From Neobacillus niacini (GTDB lineage: Bacteria > Bacillota > Bacilli > Bacillales > Cytobacillaceae), in NCBI RefSeq assembly GCF_030817595.1, contig NZ_JAUSZN010000001.1, positions 4,948,501 through 5,012,500 on the forward strand: a stretch of DNA of 64,000 nucleotides. The letters run 5' to 3'. Positions 34,550 through 48,798 of this stretch are shown piece by piece. Under the pieces are notes generated by a model. It worked only from the letters and a program-made list of their open reading frames with translations. It searched no databases and had not been told where the DNA came from. The position numbers and the translations under genes are program-made. Each line of letters begins with the position of its first letter. Position 1 is the first letter of the stretch.

Positions 34550-35542
34550 ATGGCAACGATAAAAGATATAGCCGAAAAGTCGGGTTACTCGGCTTCTACT
34601 GTTTCAAGGGTTCTAAATAATGACCAAAGTCTGTCTGTTTCAGATGAGACACGTGAAAAGATTTATGATGTGGCAGAGGAGCTCAATTACCGCAAGAAAA
34701 CGGTGAGGCTGTTAGTAAAGAATATCGCTTTTTTATATTGGCTAACGGATATAGAAGAATTAGAGGATGTATATTTTAAAACAATGCGCATTGAGATAGA
34801 AAAAATGGCAAGGTTATTCAATGTTGAGATGATTACTTACAAAATTTCCGATGGCATTCATCAGATTCCTGATACGATTGAGGGATTCATTGCTGTAGGG
34901 ACTTTTTCAGACAAAGAACTTTCACATTTGAGAGGTATAACGACAAATGGGGTCTTTCTAGATACATCACCTGATCCGAATCATTTTGACTCTGTAAGAC
35001 CTGATCTCCCGCAAATTACAAGAAAAACGGTAGATTTCTTAATGGGAAAAGGTCATACAGAGATTGGTTTTATTGGAGGGACTTACCACAATCCAAACAC
35101 CGGTGAGGATGAAATGGATTTGCGGGAGCGTGTGTTTCGCAGATATATGGAGCAAAAGGGTTTGTTGAAGGATTCTTATATTTTTCATCGCAGGGGATTT
35201 TCTGTAGAAAGTGGTTATATTCTCATGAAAAATGCTATTCAACAGCTGGGGGACAAGCTGCCAACAGCCTTCTATATTGCAGCTGATCCAATCGCAGTAG
35301 GCTGCCTTCAGGCGTTGAATGAATACGGTGTTGCCATCCCAAATCGTGTAAGTATCGTCAGTGTTAATAATATTAGTGTGACAAAATATGTCTCACCGCC
35401 ACTTACTACCTTTCATATTGATTTAAGGGAAATCTGTAAAAATGCGGTTCAGCTATTGCTCGAACGAGTAATGGAAAAAAGAAAACTAGTGAAAACATTG
35501 TATATTGGTTCTGAGTTAATAATTCGAAAAAGTACTAACTGA
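34550..35542 (+). CDS. ganR: LacI-family repressor of the galactan locus, GanR
   Basis: 330 residues with GGAGG upstream. The LacI DNA-binding head is plain: ATIKDIAEKSGYSASTVSRVLN followed by a hinge helix. The ligand-binding part includes IEGFIAVGTFSDKELSHL, GHTEIGFIGG and AADPIAVGCLQALNEYGV. It lies directly upstream of ganSPQAB as in B. subtilis, so it probably represses galactan use until galactobiose-type inducers arrive. AGTAAA-N4-TTTACT palindromes before ganR and ganS are its likely targets. Confidence 0.9.
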   Translation: MATIKDIAEKSGYSASTVSRVLNNDQSLSVSDETREKIYDVAEELNYRKKTVRLLVKNIAFLYWLTDIEELEDVYFKTMRIEIEKMARLFNVEMITYKISDGIHQIPDTIEGFIAVGTFSDKELSHLRGITTNGVFLDTSPDPNHFDSVRPDLPQITRKTVDFLMGKGHTEIGFIGGTYHNPNTGEDEMDLRERVFRRYMEQKGLLKDSYIFHRRGFSVESGYILMKNAIQQLGDKLPTAFYIAADPIAVGCLQALNEYGVAIPNRVSIVSVNNISVTKYVSPPLTTFHIDLREICKNAVQLLLERVMEKRKLVKTLYIGSELIIRKSTN

Positions 35543-35548
35543 AGTTTG

Positions 35549-35634
35549 AGTAAAACAATTTACTAATTTAAGTAAAAAAATTGTTTACATGTTTTCTAGT
35601 CAGTGGTATATTATATTTACTGAAACGCTTTCAT
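35549..35634 (+). promoter_or_regulatory. ganS promoter with GanR operators and cre-like site
   Basis: AGTAAAACAATTTACT (35549-35564) and GTAAA-N7-TTTAC (35572-35588) are operator candidates. TTTACA (35584-35589), 17 bp, TATATT (35607-35612) is the promoter. A cre-like site lies at 35620-35634: on the minus strand ATGAAAGCGTTTCAG fits 13 of 15 positions of the CcpA consensus. Confidence 0.65.
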
Positions 35635-35684
35635 AAAGCGTCAAGTAAAGGAATTATTAATATATTTTGAAAGGATGTACATCC

Positions 35685-36959
35685 ATGAAAAAGTTTAAAA
35701 AATATTTTTGCCTTATGAGCGGTGTTGCTTTAACTTTATCTTTAGCAGCATGTGGACCACAGGATGACGCTAAAGGCGGAGACACAAAAGAAGCAGATAA
35801 ACCGAAAGAGTTACTTGTTTGGGAAGACATTATGAAGGGTGAAGGTATTAAAGACGCCATTGCCAAGTTTGAAAAAGAAAATGATGTAAAAGTAAAAATG
35901 GTAGAAAAACAATATACAAAACAAATAGAGGACTTACGTCTTGATGGACCAGCAGGTACAGGTCCAGACGTTCTTACTATGCCAAGTGACCAGATTGGTA
36001 CAGCTGTTACTGAAGGGTTAATCAAAGAATTAGATGTGGATGATGCAACTCAAGGAATTTATACAGAAGCTGCAATGGATGCACAAAAGGTTGAAGGTAA
36101 GGTTTATGGATTACCGAAAGCTGTAGAAACAACAATGCTTTTCTACAATAAAGACCTAATCTCTGAGGACCAGCTGCCGACTACTCTTGAAGGATGGTAT
36201 GACTATTCTAAAGGTGTTGCGAATGGTGAAAAGTTTGGTTTCCTAGCACTATTTGATCAAATCTACTATGCAAACAGTGTATTAAGCGGATATGGCGGTT
36301 ACATCTTTGGTCAAGATGACAACGGCAGTTACGATCCAACTGATATCGGACTAAATAATGCTGGTGCCATTGAGGGTGCACAATATATCCAAAAGTTCTA
36401 TAAAGAAGGTTTATTCCCAGCAGGTATTGTTGGTGAACAAGGTATTAATGTAATCGAATCATTGTTTACTGAAGGAAAAGCTACGGCGATTATTTCTGGT
36501 CCATGGAATATCGAGCCATTTACAAAAGCAGGCGTTAACTTCGGTGTACAAAAATTACCTGAGCTTGGAAATGGTAAGAACATGCAAGCATTTATTGGTG
36601 TAAAAAGCTATAACGTAAGTTCTTATTCTAAAAACCCTGAGCTTGCTGAAAAGTTTGTTGAATTTATTTCAAACGAAGAAAACTCTAAAACAAGATATGA
36701 AATTACGAAGGAAGTTCCAGCTGTAGCATCTTTGGCTAATGATCCTGTTGTTACTGAAAGCCCTGCTGCAAAAGCTGTTGCTGAACAATCTAAATTCTCA
36801 GTATTAATGCCTAATATTCCTCAAATGAACGAAGTTTGGGCACCTGCTGATTCTGCCCTGCAAACAATTGCAACTGGTAAAGCTCAACCAAAAGAAGCAT
36901 TAGATCAAGCGGTTGAAACCATCAAAGGTCAAATTGAAGCAAAACATGGTAAAAAATAA
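35685..36959 (+). CDS. ganS: Galacto-oligosaccharide-binding lipoprotein GanS
   Basis: 424 residues from ATG 35685 (MKKFKKYFCLMSG), with AAAGGATG upstream. A lipoprotein signal ends at the lipobox SLAAC. The body is SBP family 1 (maltose-binding type): VWEDIMKGEGIKDAIAKFEK, GPDVLTMPSDQIG, AIISGPWNIEPFTKAGV. It binds galactan-derived oligosaccharides outside the membrane for the GanP-GanQ importer. Its ATPase is not in the window; in B. subtilis the shared MsmX ATPase serves this system. Confidence 0.92.
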   Translation: MKKFKKYFCLMSGVALTLSLAACGPQDDAKGGDTKEADKPKELLVWEDIMKGEGIKDAIAKFEKENDVKVKMVEKQYTKQIEDLRLDGPAGTGPDVLTMPSDQIGTAVTEGLIKELDVDDATQGIYTEAAMDAQKVEGKVYGLPKAVETTMLFYNKDLISEDQLPTTLEGWYDYSKGVANGEKFGFLALFDQIYYANSVLSGYGGYIFGQDDNGSYDPTDIGLNNAGAIEGAQYIQKFYKEGLFPAGIVGEQGINVIESLFTEGKATAIISGPWNIEPFTKAGVNFGVQKLPELGNGKNMQAFIGVKSYNVSSYSKNPELAEKFVEFISNEENSKTRYEITKEVPAVASLANDPVVTESPAAKAVAEQSKFSVLMPNIPQMNEVWAPADSALQTIATGKAQPKEALDQAVETIKGQIEAKHGKK

Positions 36960-36974
36960 GTAGTAAATCAAATA

Positions 36975-37010
36975 ATGGTGTCAAACGCTACTTATGTTTG
37001 ACACCATTTG
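36975..37010 (+). terminator. Intercistronic hairpin after ganS
   Basis: ATGGTGTCAAAC and GTTTGACACCAT form a perfect 12-bp stem with a 9-nt loop; only TTGTTAT follows. It would favour excess binding protein over permease. Confidence 0.75.
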
Positions 37011-37084
37011 TTATATGAATTTGAATATTAGAGCCAATAAAAAGTAACATTTTTAACGGTCATCTATATAGAGAGGTGAAGAAA

Positions 37085-38341
37085 GTGCAACATCGTACGA
37101 TAGCCCCGCTTTTATCTATCATACCTGGACTAGGCCAGTTTTATAATAAGCAATGGGTGAAGGGTCTTGTGTTCCTTATTCTTGGTGCTTCGTTTGTGGT
37201 CGCATTTGGAGACCTATTGAATATGGGGTTTTGGGGACTCTTTACCTTAGGAACGGAAGTACCTCGCGATAACTCCATCTTTCTTTTAGCAGAAGGAATT
37301 ATTGCTTTAATTGTTTCTGCCTTTGGACTAGGTATTTATTATTGGAATCTTAAAGATGCATATAAAAATGGAAAGCTGCGAGATGAAAATTTCCCTGTCA
37401 CTTCACTGAAGAGTGAATATCAAAATTTAATTGGACAAGGATATCCTTACTTAATTAGTGGTCCATCACTGTTTTTATTAATTTTTGCGGTAATCTTTCC
37501 GATTTTGTTTAGTTTCGCATTAGCGTTTACCAATTATGATTTGTACCATTCGCCACCTGCAAACTTAGCCGATTGGGTGGGCCTAGAAACGTTTGCGGAA
37601 ATCTTCACGGTTGATATTTGGCGTTCCACGTTCTTTGATGTTTTAGCGTGGACGGTTATTTGGACGCTTGTAGCATCATCTTTACAAGTAAGTCTTGGTG
37701 TTTTCTTAGCGATTGTAGTGAATCAAAAGGAAGTACGCTTCAAGAAATTCTTCCGTACTATTTTGGTGTTACCATGGGCGGTGCCTGGGTTTGTAACAAT
37801 CCTAATCTTTGCAGGACTATTTAATGATAGTTTTGGTGCGATCAACAATGATATTTTAGCGTTTTTTGGGATGAATCCTATCCCGTGGATGACAGATGAG
37901 AAGTGGGCGAGGGTCGCACTAATCCTTATGCAGGGATGGCTTGGATTCCCTTATATCTTCATCGTAACAACAGGTGTCCTTCAGTCGATTCCTGAGGATT
38001 TATACGAAGCGGCAACCATTGATGGTGCCTCCATTTTTGCTAAATTTAAGAATATTACGATGCCAATGATTTTAATTGCGATGGCACCGATTGTCATTAC
38101 GCAGTTTACCTTTAACTTTAATAACTTTAATATTATTTATCTTTTCAATGGCGGTGGTCCTGCGGTGGCTGGATCAACAGCTGGCGGAACCGACATCTTA
38201 GTGTCATGGATCTATAAACTGACAATGCAATCAAGTCAATACTCGCTTGCCGCAGCCTTAACGATTTTATTATCAATCTTCGTTATCGGTATCGCCTTAT
38301 GGCAATTTAGACGTACAAATTCATTCAAGGAGGGGGCATAA
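37085..38341 (+). CDS. ganP: Galacto-oligosaccharide ABC permease GanP
   Basis: 418 residues from GTG 37085 (MQHRTIAPLLSIIPGLGQF), the length of the B. subtilis protein; AGAGGTG lies 6 nt upstream, and GTG 37076 would overlap it. MalF-like: an N-terminal membrane pair, then six helices with the EAA loop DLYEAATIDGASIFAKFKNI. It forms the sugar channel with GanQ and lies in the operon ganSPQA. Confidence 0.92.
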   Translation: MQHRTIAPLLSIIPGLGQFYNKQWVKGLVFLILGASFVVAFGDLLNMGFWGLFTLGTEVPRDNSIFLLAEGIIALIVSAFGLGIYYWNLKDAYKNGKLRDENFPVTSLKSEYQNLIGQGYPYLISGPSLFLLIFAVIFPILFSFALAFTNYDLYHSPPANLADWVGLETFAEIFTVDIWRSTFFDVLAWTVIWTLVASSLQVSLGVFLAIVVNQKEVRFKKFFRTILVLPWAVPGFVTILIFAGLFNDSFGAINNDILAFFGMNPIPWMTDEKWARVALILMQGWLGFPYIFIVTTGVLQSIPEDLYEAATIDGASIFAKFKNITMPMILIAMAPIVITQFTFNFNNFNIIYLFNGGGPAVAGSTAGGTDILVSWIYKLTMQSSQYSLAAALTILLSIFVIGIALWQFRRTNSFKEGA

Positions 38342-38344
38342 AAT

Positions 38345-39196
38345 ATGCAGACAACTATGAAAACCAACCGATTCGTTCGTCTATTTTTTACCTATGCCCT
38401 GCTGCTTTTTATGACTGTGCTGATTATTTATCCTTTACTTTGGACCGTAGGGGCAAGCTTTAACCCAGGTAACAGTTTAATCAGTACCTCGATAATCCCG
38501 AAAAACCCAACTCTTGAGCATTATAAAGAGTTATTTGCGGGAAAAGAAAGTCTTCAATATGGTAAATGGTATTTAAACTCTTTGAAAATCAGCATTTTTA
38601 CCATGCTGGGGTCAATGATCACGGTATCGTTTACAGCTTATGCTTTTTCACGTTTTCGCTTTAAAGGAAGAAAAAATGCATTAATGTTGTTTCTGTTATT
38701 ACAAATGATTCCTCAATTTGCTGCGTTAATCGCACTGTTTGTATTAGCGCAAATTCTTGGGATGATGAATAGTCATTGGTTATTAATCCTTCTCTATATT
38801 GGCGGACAAATACCGATGAATACCTATCTAATGAAGGGCTACATGGATTCGATTCCAATGGATTTAGATGAAAGCGCAAAGATTGACGGCGCCAGCAACA
38901 CTCGAATCTTTTGGCAAATTATCCTGCCATTATCAAGACCGATGTTAGCGGTTGTAGCAATGAATGGATTCACAGGTCCGCTTGGGGATTTCGTTTTATC
39001 ATCGGTTATTCTGAGAACACCTGATTCTTTCACATTACCAATTGGATTATATAAATTAGTGAACGATGTAATGGGTGCGAGTTATACAACATTCGCAGCC
39101 GGTGCGATTTTAATTAGTATTCCAATTGCGATTACCTTCTTGCTGCTGCAAAAGCAATTCGTTTCTGGCTTAACTGCAGGTGGTACGAAAGGGTAA
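38345..39196 (+). CDS. ganQ: Galacto-oligosaccharide ABC permease GanQ
   Basis: 283 residues, the same as B. subtilis GanQ. MalG-like, six helices; PLLWTVGASFNPGNSL follows the first helix and the EAA loop is MDLDESAKIDGASNTRIFWQ. It partners GanP in the membrane. It begins 3 bp after the ganP stop and ends 36 bp before ganA. Confidence 0.92.
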   Translation: MQTTMKTNRFVRLFFTYALLLFMTVLIIYPLLWTVGASFNPGNSLISTSIIPKNPTLEHYKELFAGKESLQYGKWYLNSLKISIFTMLGSMITVSFTAYAFSRFRFKGRKNALMLFLLLQMIPQFAALIALFVLAQILGMMNSHWLLILLYIGGQIPMNTYLMKGYMDSIPMDLDESAKIDGASNTRIFWQIILPLSRPMLAVVAMNGFTGPLGDFVLSSVILRTPDSFTLPIGLYKLVNDVMGASYTTFAAGAILISIPIAITFLLLQKQFVSGLTAGGTKG

Positions 39197-39232
39197 TGGT
39201 GAAGTAAGTAACAAATGTAAAGGGAGATTACT

Positions 39233-41293
39233 ATGTCTAAACATGAAAAAACTTACGTGACGAAGGCTGACTTTATGCTGCACGGCGGAGACTATAATCC
39301 GGACCAATGGTTAGACCGTCCAGATATATTAGAAGACGATATTAAATTAATGCAGAAGAGCCATACGAATACATTCTCGGTCGGAATTTTTGCGTGGGCG
39401 GCACTTGAGCCGGAAGAAGGTGTCTACAACTTTGAGTGGCTTGATAAAGTGATCGATGACATCTATAGCATTAATGGCCGAGTGATTTTGGCGACACCAA
39501 GCGGGGCTAGACCTGCTTGGATGTCACAAAAATACCCTGAGGTACTGCGTGTGAATGGTTCACGAGTTAAAATGCTGCATGGCGGCAGGCACAATCACTG
39601 TTTTACTTCGCCTGTTTATCGTGAAAAAACGCAGAAGATTAATCGTTTGCTGGCAGAACGTTATGGGAATCATCCAGCTTTACTTATGTGGCATATTTCA
39701 AATGAGTATGGCGGTGAATGTCATTGCGACCTATGCCAGGACGCATTTAGAGGATGGCTTAAAAAGAAATATAACAACGACTTAAAATCTTTAAACGACG
39801 CATGGTGGGGCCCTTTCTGGAGCCACACTTTCACAGATTGGTCGCAAATTGAATCCCCTTCTTCAATCGGAGAAAGCATGGTTCACGGCTTAAATCTAGA
39901 TTGGCGCCGTTTTGTTACCGACCAAACCATTGATTTCTTTGAAAATGAGATTGTTCCGATTAAAGAATTAACCCCAGAGGTTCCCATTACAACAAACTTT
40001 ATGGCGGACACACATGAGTTAATCCCATTCCAAGCGCTGGATTATAGCAAATTTGCAAAGCATTTGGATGTTATCAGCTGGGATGCTTATCCTGCTTGGC
40101 ATAATGATTGGGAGAGCACAGCGGATTTAGCAATGAGAGTAGGCTTTATTGATGATTTATATCGTTCCCTAAAGCAGCAGCCATTTTTACTAATGGAATC
40201 CACTCCAAGCATGGTTAACTGGCACCCAGTCAACAAAGCGAAACGACCTGGCATGCATATGCTTGCTTCGATGCAAATGGTGGCACATGGCTCTGATAGT
40301 GTTCTTTACTTCCAATGGCGGAAATCCCGCGGCTCTTCGGAAAAATTCCATGGTGCCGTTGTCGATCATGACAATAGTTCAGAAAACCGCGTATTCCAAG
40401 AAGTTGCCGAAGTCGGTAAAACGCTTGAAAAACTTTCCGATATTGTTGGTACTAATCGTCCTGCTGAAGTCGCGATATTCTATGATTGGGAAAGCAATTG
40501 GGCACTTAATGATGCACAAGGATACGGGTTGGAAACAAAACGTTATCCGCAAACCTTGGTTCAGCATTATCGGGCTTTCTGGGAAAAGGATATTCCCGTT
40601 GATGTCATTACGAAGGAACAGGATTTTTCGAACTATAAATTATTGATTATTCCAATGCTTTATTTAGTCAGTGAAGAAACAATTGCACGTCTTAAGGCTT
40701 TTGTGGCCGGCGGCGGTACGTTAGTAACGACGTATATTAGCGGCATTGTTAATGAACATGATTTAACCTATACGGGCGGGTGGCACAAGGATCTGCAAGA
40801 TATTTTTGGAATCAATCCCGTGGAAACAGATACGTACTATCCAAGTGATAGAAATGCTGTGGCCTATCGCAATCAATCTTACGAATTAAAAGATTATGCA
40901 ACGATTATTAAGGTTGGAAAAGCAACAGTGGAAGCCACCTATACCGATGATTTCTATGCAGGAACACCGGCGGTAACAAGCAATAAGTATCAAGGTGGAA
41001 AAGCCTACTACATTGGCGGCCGACTAGAAGACCAGTTCCAACGTGACTTCTACCAAGAATTGATCAATGATCTGTCACTTGAACCAGCCTTTAAAGTAAA
41101 TCACGGGCTAGGCGTTTCCGTTCAAGTTCGACAATCAGTAGAAAGTGACTACGTATTCGTCATGAACTTTACAGAGGAAAAACAGCCGATCACCATCGAA
41201 ACACCAGTAACAGACCATCTTACCGGTGAAGAGCTATCAGGTGAATTCACCCTAGAAAAATATGAAGTAAGAATCCTTGAGAAGAGGAAATAG
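39233..41293 (+). CDS. ganA: GH42 beta-galactosidase GanA
   Basis: 686 residues. The GH42 barrel carries the acid/base Glu158 in HISNEYGGEC and the nucleophile Glu322 in LLMESTPSMVNW. The Cys cluster of bacterial GH42 zinc sites is present (GGECHCDLC, plus an earlier Cys in HNHCF). A trimerisation domain (FVAGGGTLVTTYISGI) and a C-terminal beta domain follow. There is no signal peptide, so it acts in the cytosol on galacto-oligosaccharides imported by GanSPQ, releasing galactose. Confidence 0.95.
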   Translation: MSKHEKTYVTKADFMLHGGDYNPDQWLDRPDILEDDIKLMQKSHTNTFSVGIFAWAALEPEEGVYNFEWLDKVIDDIYSINGRVILATPSGARPAWMSQKYPEVLRVNGSRVKMLHGGRHNHCFTSPVYREKTQKINRLLAERYGNHPALLMWHISNEYGGECHCDLCQDAFRGWLKKKYNNDLKSLNDAWWGPFWSHTFTDWSQIESPSSIGESMVHGLNLDWRRFVTDQTIDFFENEIVPIKELTPEVPITTNFMADTHELIPFQALDYSKFAKHLDVISWDAYPAWHNDWESTADLAMRVGFIDDLYRSLKQQPFLLMESTPSMVNWHPVNKAKRPGMHMLASMQMVAHGSDSVLYFQWRKSRGSSEKFHGAVVDHDNSSENRVFQEVAEVGKTLEKLSDIVGTNRPAEVAIFYDWESNWALNDAQGYGLETKRYPQTLVQHYRAFWEKDIPVDVITKEQDFSNYKLLIIPMLYLVSEETIARLKAFVAGGGTLVTTYISGIVNEHDLTYTGGWHKDLQDIFGINPVETDTYYPSDRNAVAYRNQSYELKDYATIIKVGKATVEATYTDDFYAGTPAVTSNKYQGGKAYYIGGRLEDQFQRDFYQELINDLSLEPAFKVNHGLGVSVQVRQSVESDYVFVMNFTEEKQPITIETPVTDHLTGEELSGEFTLEKYEVRILEKRK

Positions 41294-41304
41294 TTCGGGT
41301 ACCA

Positions 41305-41352
41305 ATTTGGGTGCCTGTCACCGTCGGTGGACACTGTCCACCTCAGGCGGAC
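41305..41352. repeat. GGTGCCTGTCACC-type repeat with hairpin after ganA
   Basis: GGTGCCTGTCACC is followed by the stem GGTGGAC / GTCCACC. GGTGCCTGTCACC also occurs at 4828-4840. It is a dispersed short repeat of a sort common in Bacillus intergenic DNA. Confidence 0.45.
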
Positions 41353-41399
41353 AGTTGGACTCTTTTTATAATACTGTAACTAACGACAGTCAAAAATGT

Positions 41400-41434
41400 T
41401 TTCGGTCACTTAGAGGCTTCTATAGTGACCGAAA
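41400..41434 (+). terminator. Hairpin after ganA
   Basis: TTTCGGTCACT and AGTGACCGAAA form a perfect 11-bp stem with a 13-nt loop but no T tract. It lies at the left end of the 52-bp array. Confidence 0.45.
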
Positions 41435-41455
41435 TTAGTCCTTAATAAGGTATGT

Positions 41456-42036
41456 TGAGGACAAAACTAAGAATACAAGTGAGAGATTTGTCTTCAACAA
41501 AGGGTCTTGAAGACAAAACTAAGAATGCAGGAGAGAGATCTGTCCTTAATAAAGGATCTTGAAGACAAAACTAAGAATGCCAGCGAGAGATTTGTCCTCA
41601 ATAGAGGGTCTTGAAGACAAAACTAAGAATCCCCAGCGAGAGATTTGTCCTCAATAGAGGGTCTTGAGGACAAATCTAAGAATGCAGGAGAGAGATCTGT
41701 CCTTAATGAAGGGTCTTGAGGACAAAACTAAGCATGCCAGCGAGAGATTTGTCCTCAATAAAGGGTCTTGAGGACAAAACTAAGCATGCCAGCGAGAGAT
41801 TTGTCCTCAATAAAGGGTCTTGAGGACAAAACTAAGAATCCCCAGCGAGAGATTTGTCCTCAATAGAGGGTCTTGAGGACAAAACTAAGAATGCAGGAGA
41901 GAGATCTGTCCTTAACAAAGGGTCTTGAAGACAAAACTAAGAATGTAAGTGAGAGATTTGTCCTCAACAAAGGGTCTTGAGGACAAAACTAAGAATGCAG
42001 GAGAGAGATCTGTCCTCAAGAAAGGGGTTTGAGGGC
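41456..42036 (+). repeat. Tandem 52-bp array with internal inverted words, between ganA and ganB
   Basis: Eleven units; ACAAAACTAAG starts at 41461, 41513, 41565, 41617, 41670, 41722, 41774, 41826, 41879, 41931 and 41983, intervals 52 or 53 bp. Each unit has TGAGGACAAA and, 31 bp on, TTTGTCCTCA; the next TGAGGACAAA is 21 bp later. GTCCTCAA-N9-TTGAGGAC can form a stem. No continuous reading frame can repeat, as 52 is not a multiple of 3. Confidence 0.9.
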
Positions 42037-42091
42037 GCAAGACGATGATGATGGAACCATTCATTCTATTTTTAGGGTGGGTGGTTTCTAT

Positions 42092-45256
<3,165 letters not shown>

Positions 45257-45272
45257 GGTGGATAACTAGCAG

Positions 45273-45302
45273 GAGAGGGGGGAGTTTCCCCTCTCTTTTT
45301 TA
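45273..45302 (+). terminator. Terminator after ganB
   Basis: GAGAGGG and CCCTCTC form a stem followed by TTTTTTT. Confidence 0.85.
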
Positions 45303-45350
45303 ATAGTGGTGCTTAAGTGTTTAGTACCCGTAATCGATATATCGAATTGT

Positions 45351-46793
<1,443 letters not shown>

Positions 46794-46842
46794 TCATCCC
46801 TTTAAAAAGTCTCAACGATTAGTTTGTCCTAGTGGGACCTCT

Positions 46843-48768
46843 TTACTTCGTGTTCAACTCAAATAATCGATCGCCAGCTTTTACTTGCCTTTGGTCAGTT
46901 ATAATCGGGGTTTGATATTGGTCGGTGTTTGTGACAATCACAGGAGTAGTGACAATATATCCTGCCCCCTTGATACCTGGAATATCAAATTCAACTAGTA
47001 ACTGACCTTTTTCTACTCGCGCTCCTTGCGAGACATGAGAGGTGAAAAACTTTCCTTCTAACTGAACGGTATCCATTCCGATATGAATTAATATTTCTGC
47101 TCCTTGGTTTGAGGTAATTCCAATCGCATGGTTCGTTGGAAAAAGTGCTGTTACTGTACCAGAAATAGGGGAGTATAACTTTCCTTCGGAAGGTTCTATT
47201 GCCACTCCTTGTCCTAGTGCCCCTGAGGCAAATACAGCATCTTTAATTTCAGAAAGAGCTTTTACTTCACCATTGAATGGGCTAAAAAGAACCTCATTTC
47301 CATGGCTCGAATTTGATTGGGTTTGACCAGTAGGTGTGGACTCAACTGTTTTCGTATTTTCCTTTGCTGTATTATTTTTTCCCATTCCAAACAGCCAAGT
47401 TAAGACAAAGCCGACGATAAACCCGACAATCATCGCGATGATGGATCCCCAAAACGCCGAATCTAGTCCTCCTTTAGGACTGATATAGGTAGGGATCATA
47501 AAAATACCAAGACCCCCAACCATATAGATTTGCGAGCCCATAAAACCTAAAATTGCCCCACCGACTGCGCCGCCAATACAACTAATAATAAACGGTCTTT
47601 TTAGAGGAAGTGTTATTCCATAAATAGCTGGCTCCGTTACACCGAAAATACCGGAGATAAATGCAGGTAAACTAAGTGACTTTAATTTTTGATCCTTCGT
47701 CTTTAACCAAACTCCCAGTACGGCACCAATCTGAGCAAAGGAAGCTGCAAACATGGTACCAAGAATTGGATCTGCGCCGTGCACGGTAAGATTGTTAATC
47801 GCAATAGGGACAAGACCCCAGTGAAGTCCAAATATAACGAATACCTGCCATAAACCACCGACAAAAAGACCTGCAATCATCGGGCTGAGATTATATAACC
47901 AAAGAGTGGCTTGACCTAAAAGGACACCGGCCCATGTGGCCACTGGCCCTATGACAAGGAACGTGAGCGGAACCACAATTAATAGAGTTAAAAACGGTAC
48001 AATAAATGCTTTAACGACATCCGGTATAACCTTTTTGAAAAATTTCTCTACTTTTGCTCCAAAATAAGCAGCCAGTATAATCGGGATAACCGAAGATGCG
48101 TAACTCATTAAAATAACCGGTATCCCTAGAAAAGTAATATAAACGGGGGACTGAAACACACTCCCAGAAAATAAAGTGGTGATTGGGTCACCCGTTGTTA
48201 AGGTAGTTAACGTCGGATAAACCAGTGATGCTCCAATCGCCATCCCGATAAAGTGCGACCCTTCGAATTTTTTGATGGCCGTATAGCCTAGAAAAATAGG
48301 GAAGAAATAAAACAAGGAGTCACCGATTGCGGTTAAGATATGATAAGTTCCGGAGGTATTTTGTAGCCAGCCTAGTGCAACGAACAGGGCGACGAACCCT
48401 TTAATCATCCCGGTTGCAGCAAGCACGCCAAGAACTGGGGTGAAAATACTTGAGATAATATCTATGAAACTTGATTTTTGACCTTTACCGCCGTCATGCG
48501 TATCAACAGTTGATTGAGATTGGAAACCGCCGACGTCTACTACTGCTTTGTATACATCTGGCACATGGTTTCCGATAACTACTTGATATTGACCACCGCT
48601 TTTCATCACGGTGACAACGCCTTCCATGTTTTTTATAACATCTGTGTTCGTTTTTCCTTCATCCTTCAATTTAAAACGTAAACGAGTAATACAATGGACA
48701 ACGCTGTTGACATTTTCTTTTCCACCGACATTTTGTATAATGTCTTTTGCTAATTGTTCATACTTCAT
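46843..48768 (-). CDS. bglP: Beta-glucoside PTS transporter, EIIBCA
   Basis: 641 residues, start ATG 48768 after AAGAAGGTG. Domain order is IIB-IIC-IIA. IIB has phospho-Cys26 in VVHCITRLRFKL. IIC (~105-460) is about ten membrane helices with VTEPAIYGITLPLKRP, the conserved substrate-binding segment of the glucose/beta-glucoside superfamily. IIA (~495-635) has PFNGEV, TNHAIGI and the phospho-His in EILIHIGMDTVQL. It imports and phosphorylates beta-glucosides such as salicin or arbutin. No BglG/LicT antiterminator gene is in the window. Confidence 0.93.
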   Translation of the reverse strand: MKYEQLAKDIIQNVGGKENVNSVVHCITRLRFKLKDEGKTNTDVIKNMEGVVTVMKSGGQYQVVIGNHVPDVYKAVVDVGGFQSQSTVDTHDGGKGQKSSFIDIISSIFTPVLGVLAATGMIKGFVALFVALGWLQNTSGTYHILTAIGDSLFYFFPIFLGYTAIKKFEGSHFIGMAIGASLVYPTLTTLTTGDPITTLFSGSVFQSPVYITFLGIPVILMSYASSVIPIILAAYFGAKVEKFFKKVIPDVVKAFIVPFLTLLIVVPLTFLVIGPVATWAGVLLGQATLWLYNLSPMIAGLFVGGLWQVFVIFGLHWGLVPIAINNLTVHGADPILGTMFAASFAQIGAVLGVWLKTKDQKLKSLSLPAFISGIFGVTEPAIYGITLPLKRPFIISCIGGAVGGAILGFMGSQIYMVGGLGIFMIPTYISPKGGLDSAFWGSIIAMIVGFIVGFVLTWLFGMGKNNTAKENTKTVESTPTGQTQSNSSHGNEVLFSPFNGEVKALSEIKDAVFASGALGQGVAIEPSEGKLYSPISGTVTALFPTNHAIGITSNQGAEILIHIGMDTVQLEGKFFTSHVSQGARVEKGQLLVEFDIPGIKGAGYIVTTPVIVTNTDQYQTPIITDQRQVKAGDRLFELNTK

Positions 48769-48798
48769 CTCAACACCTTCTTTCTTTAATTACTTACA

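Noticed and set aside
41456..42036. CRISPR array
   Set aside because: The whole 52-bp unit is conserved with no unique spacers, repeats are not of CRISPR form, and no cas genes are present.
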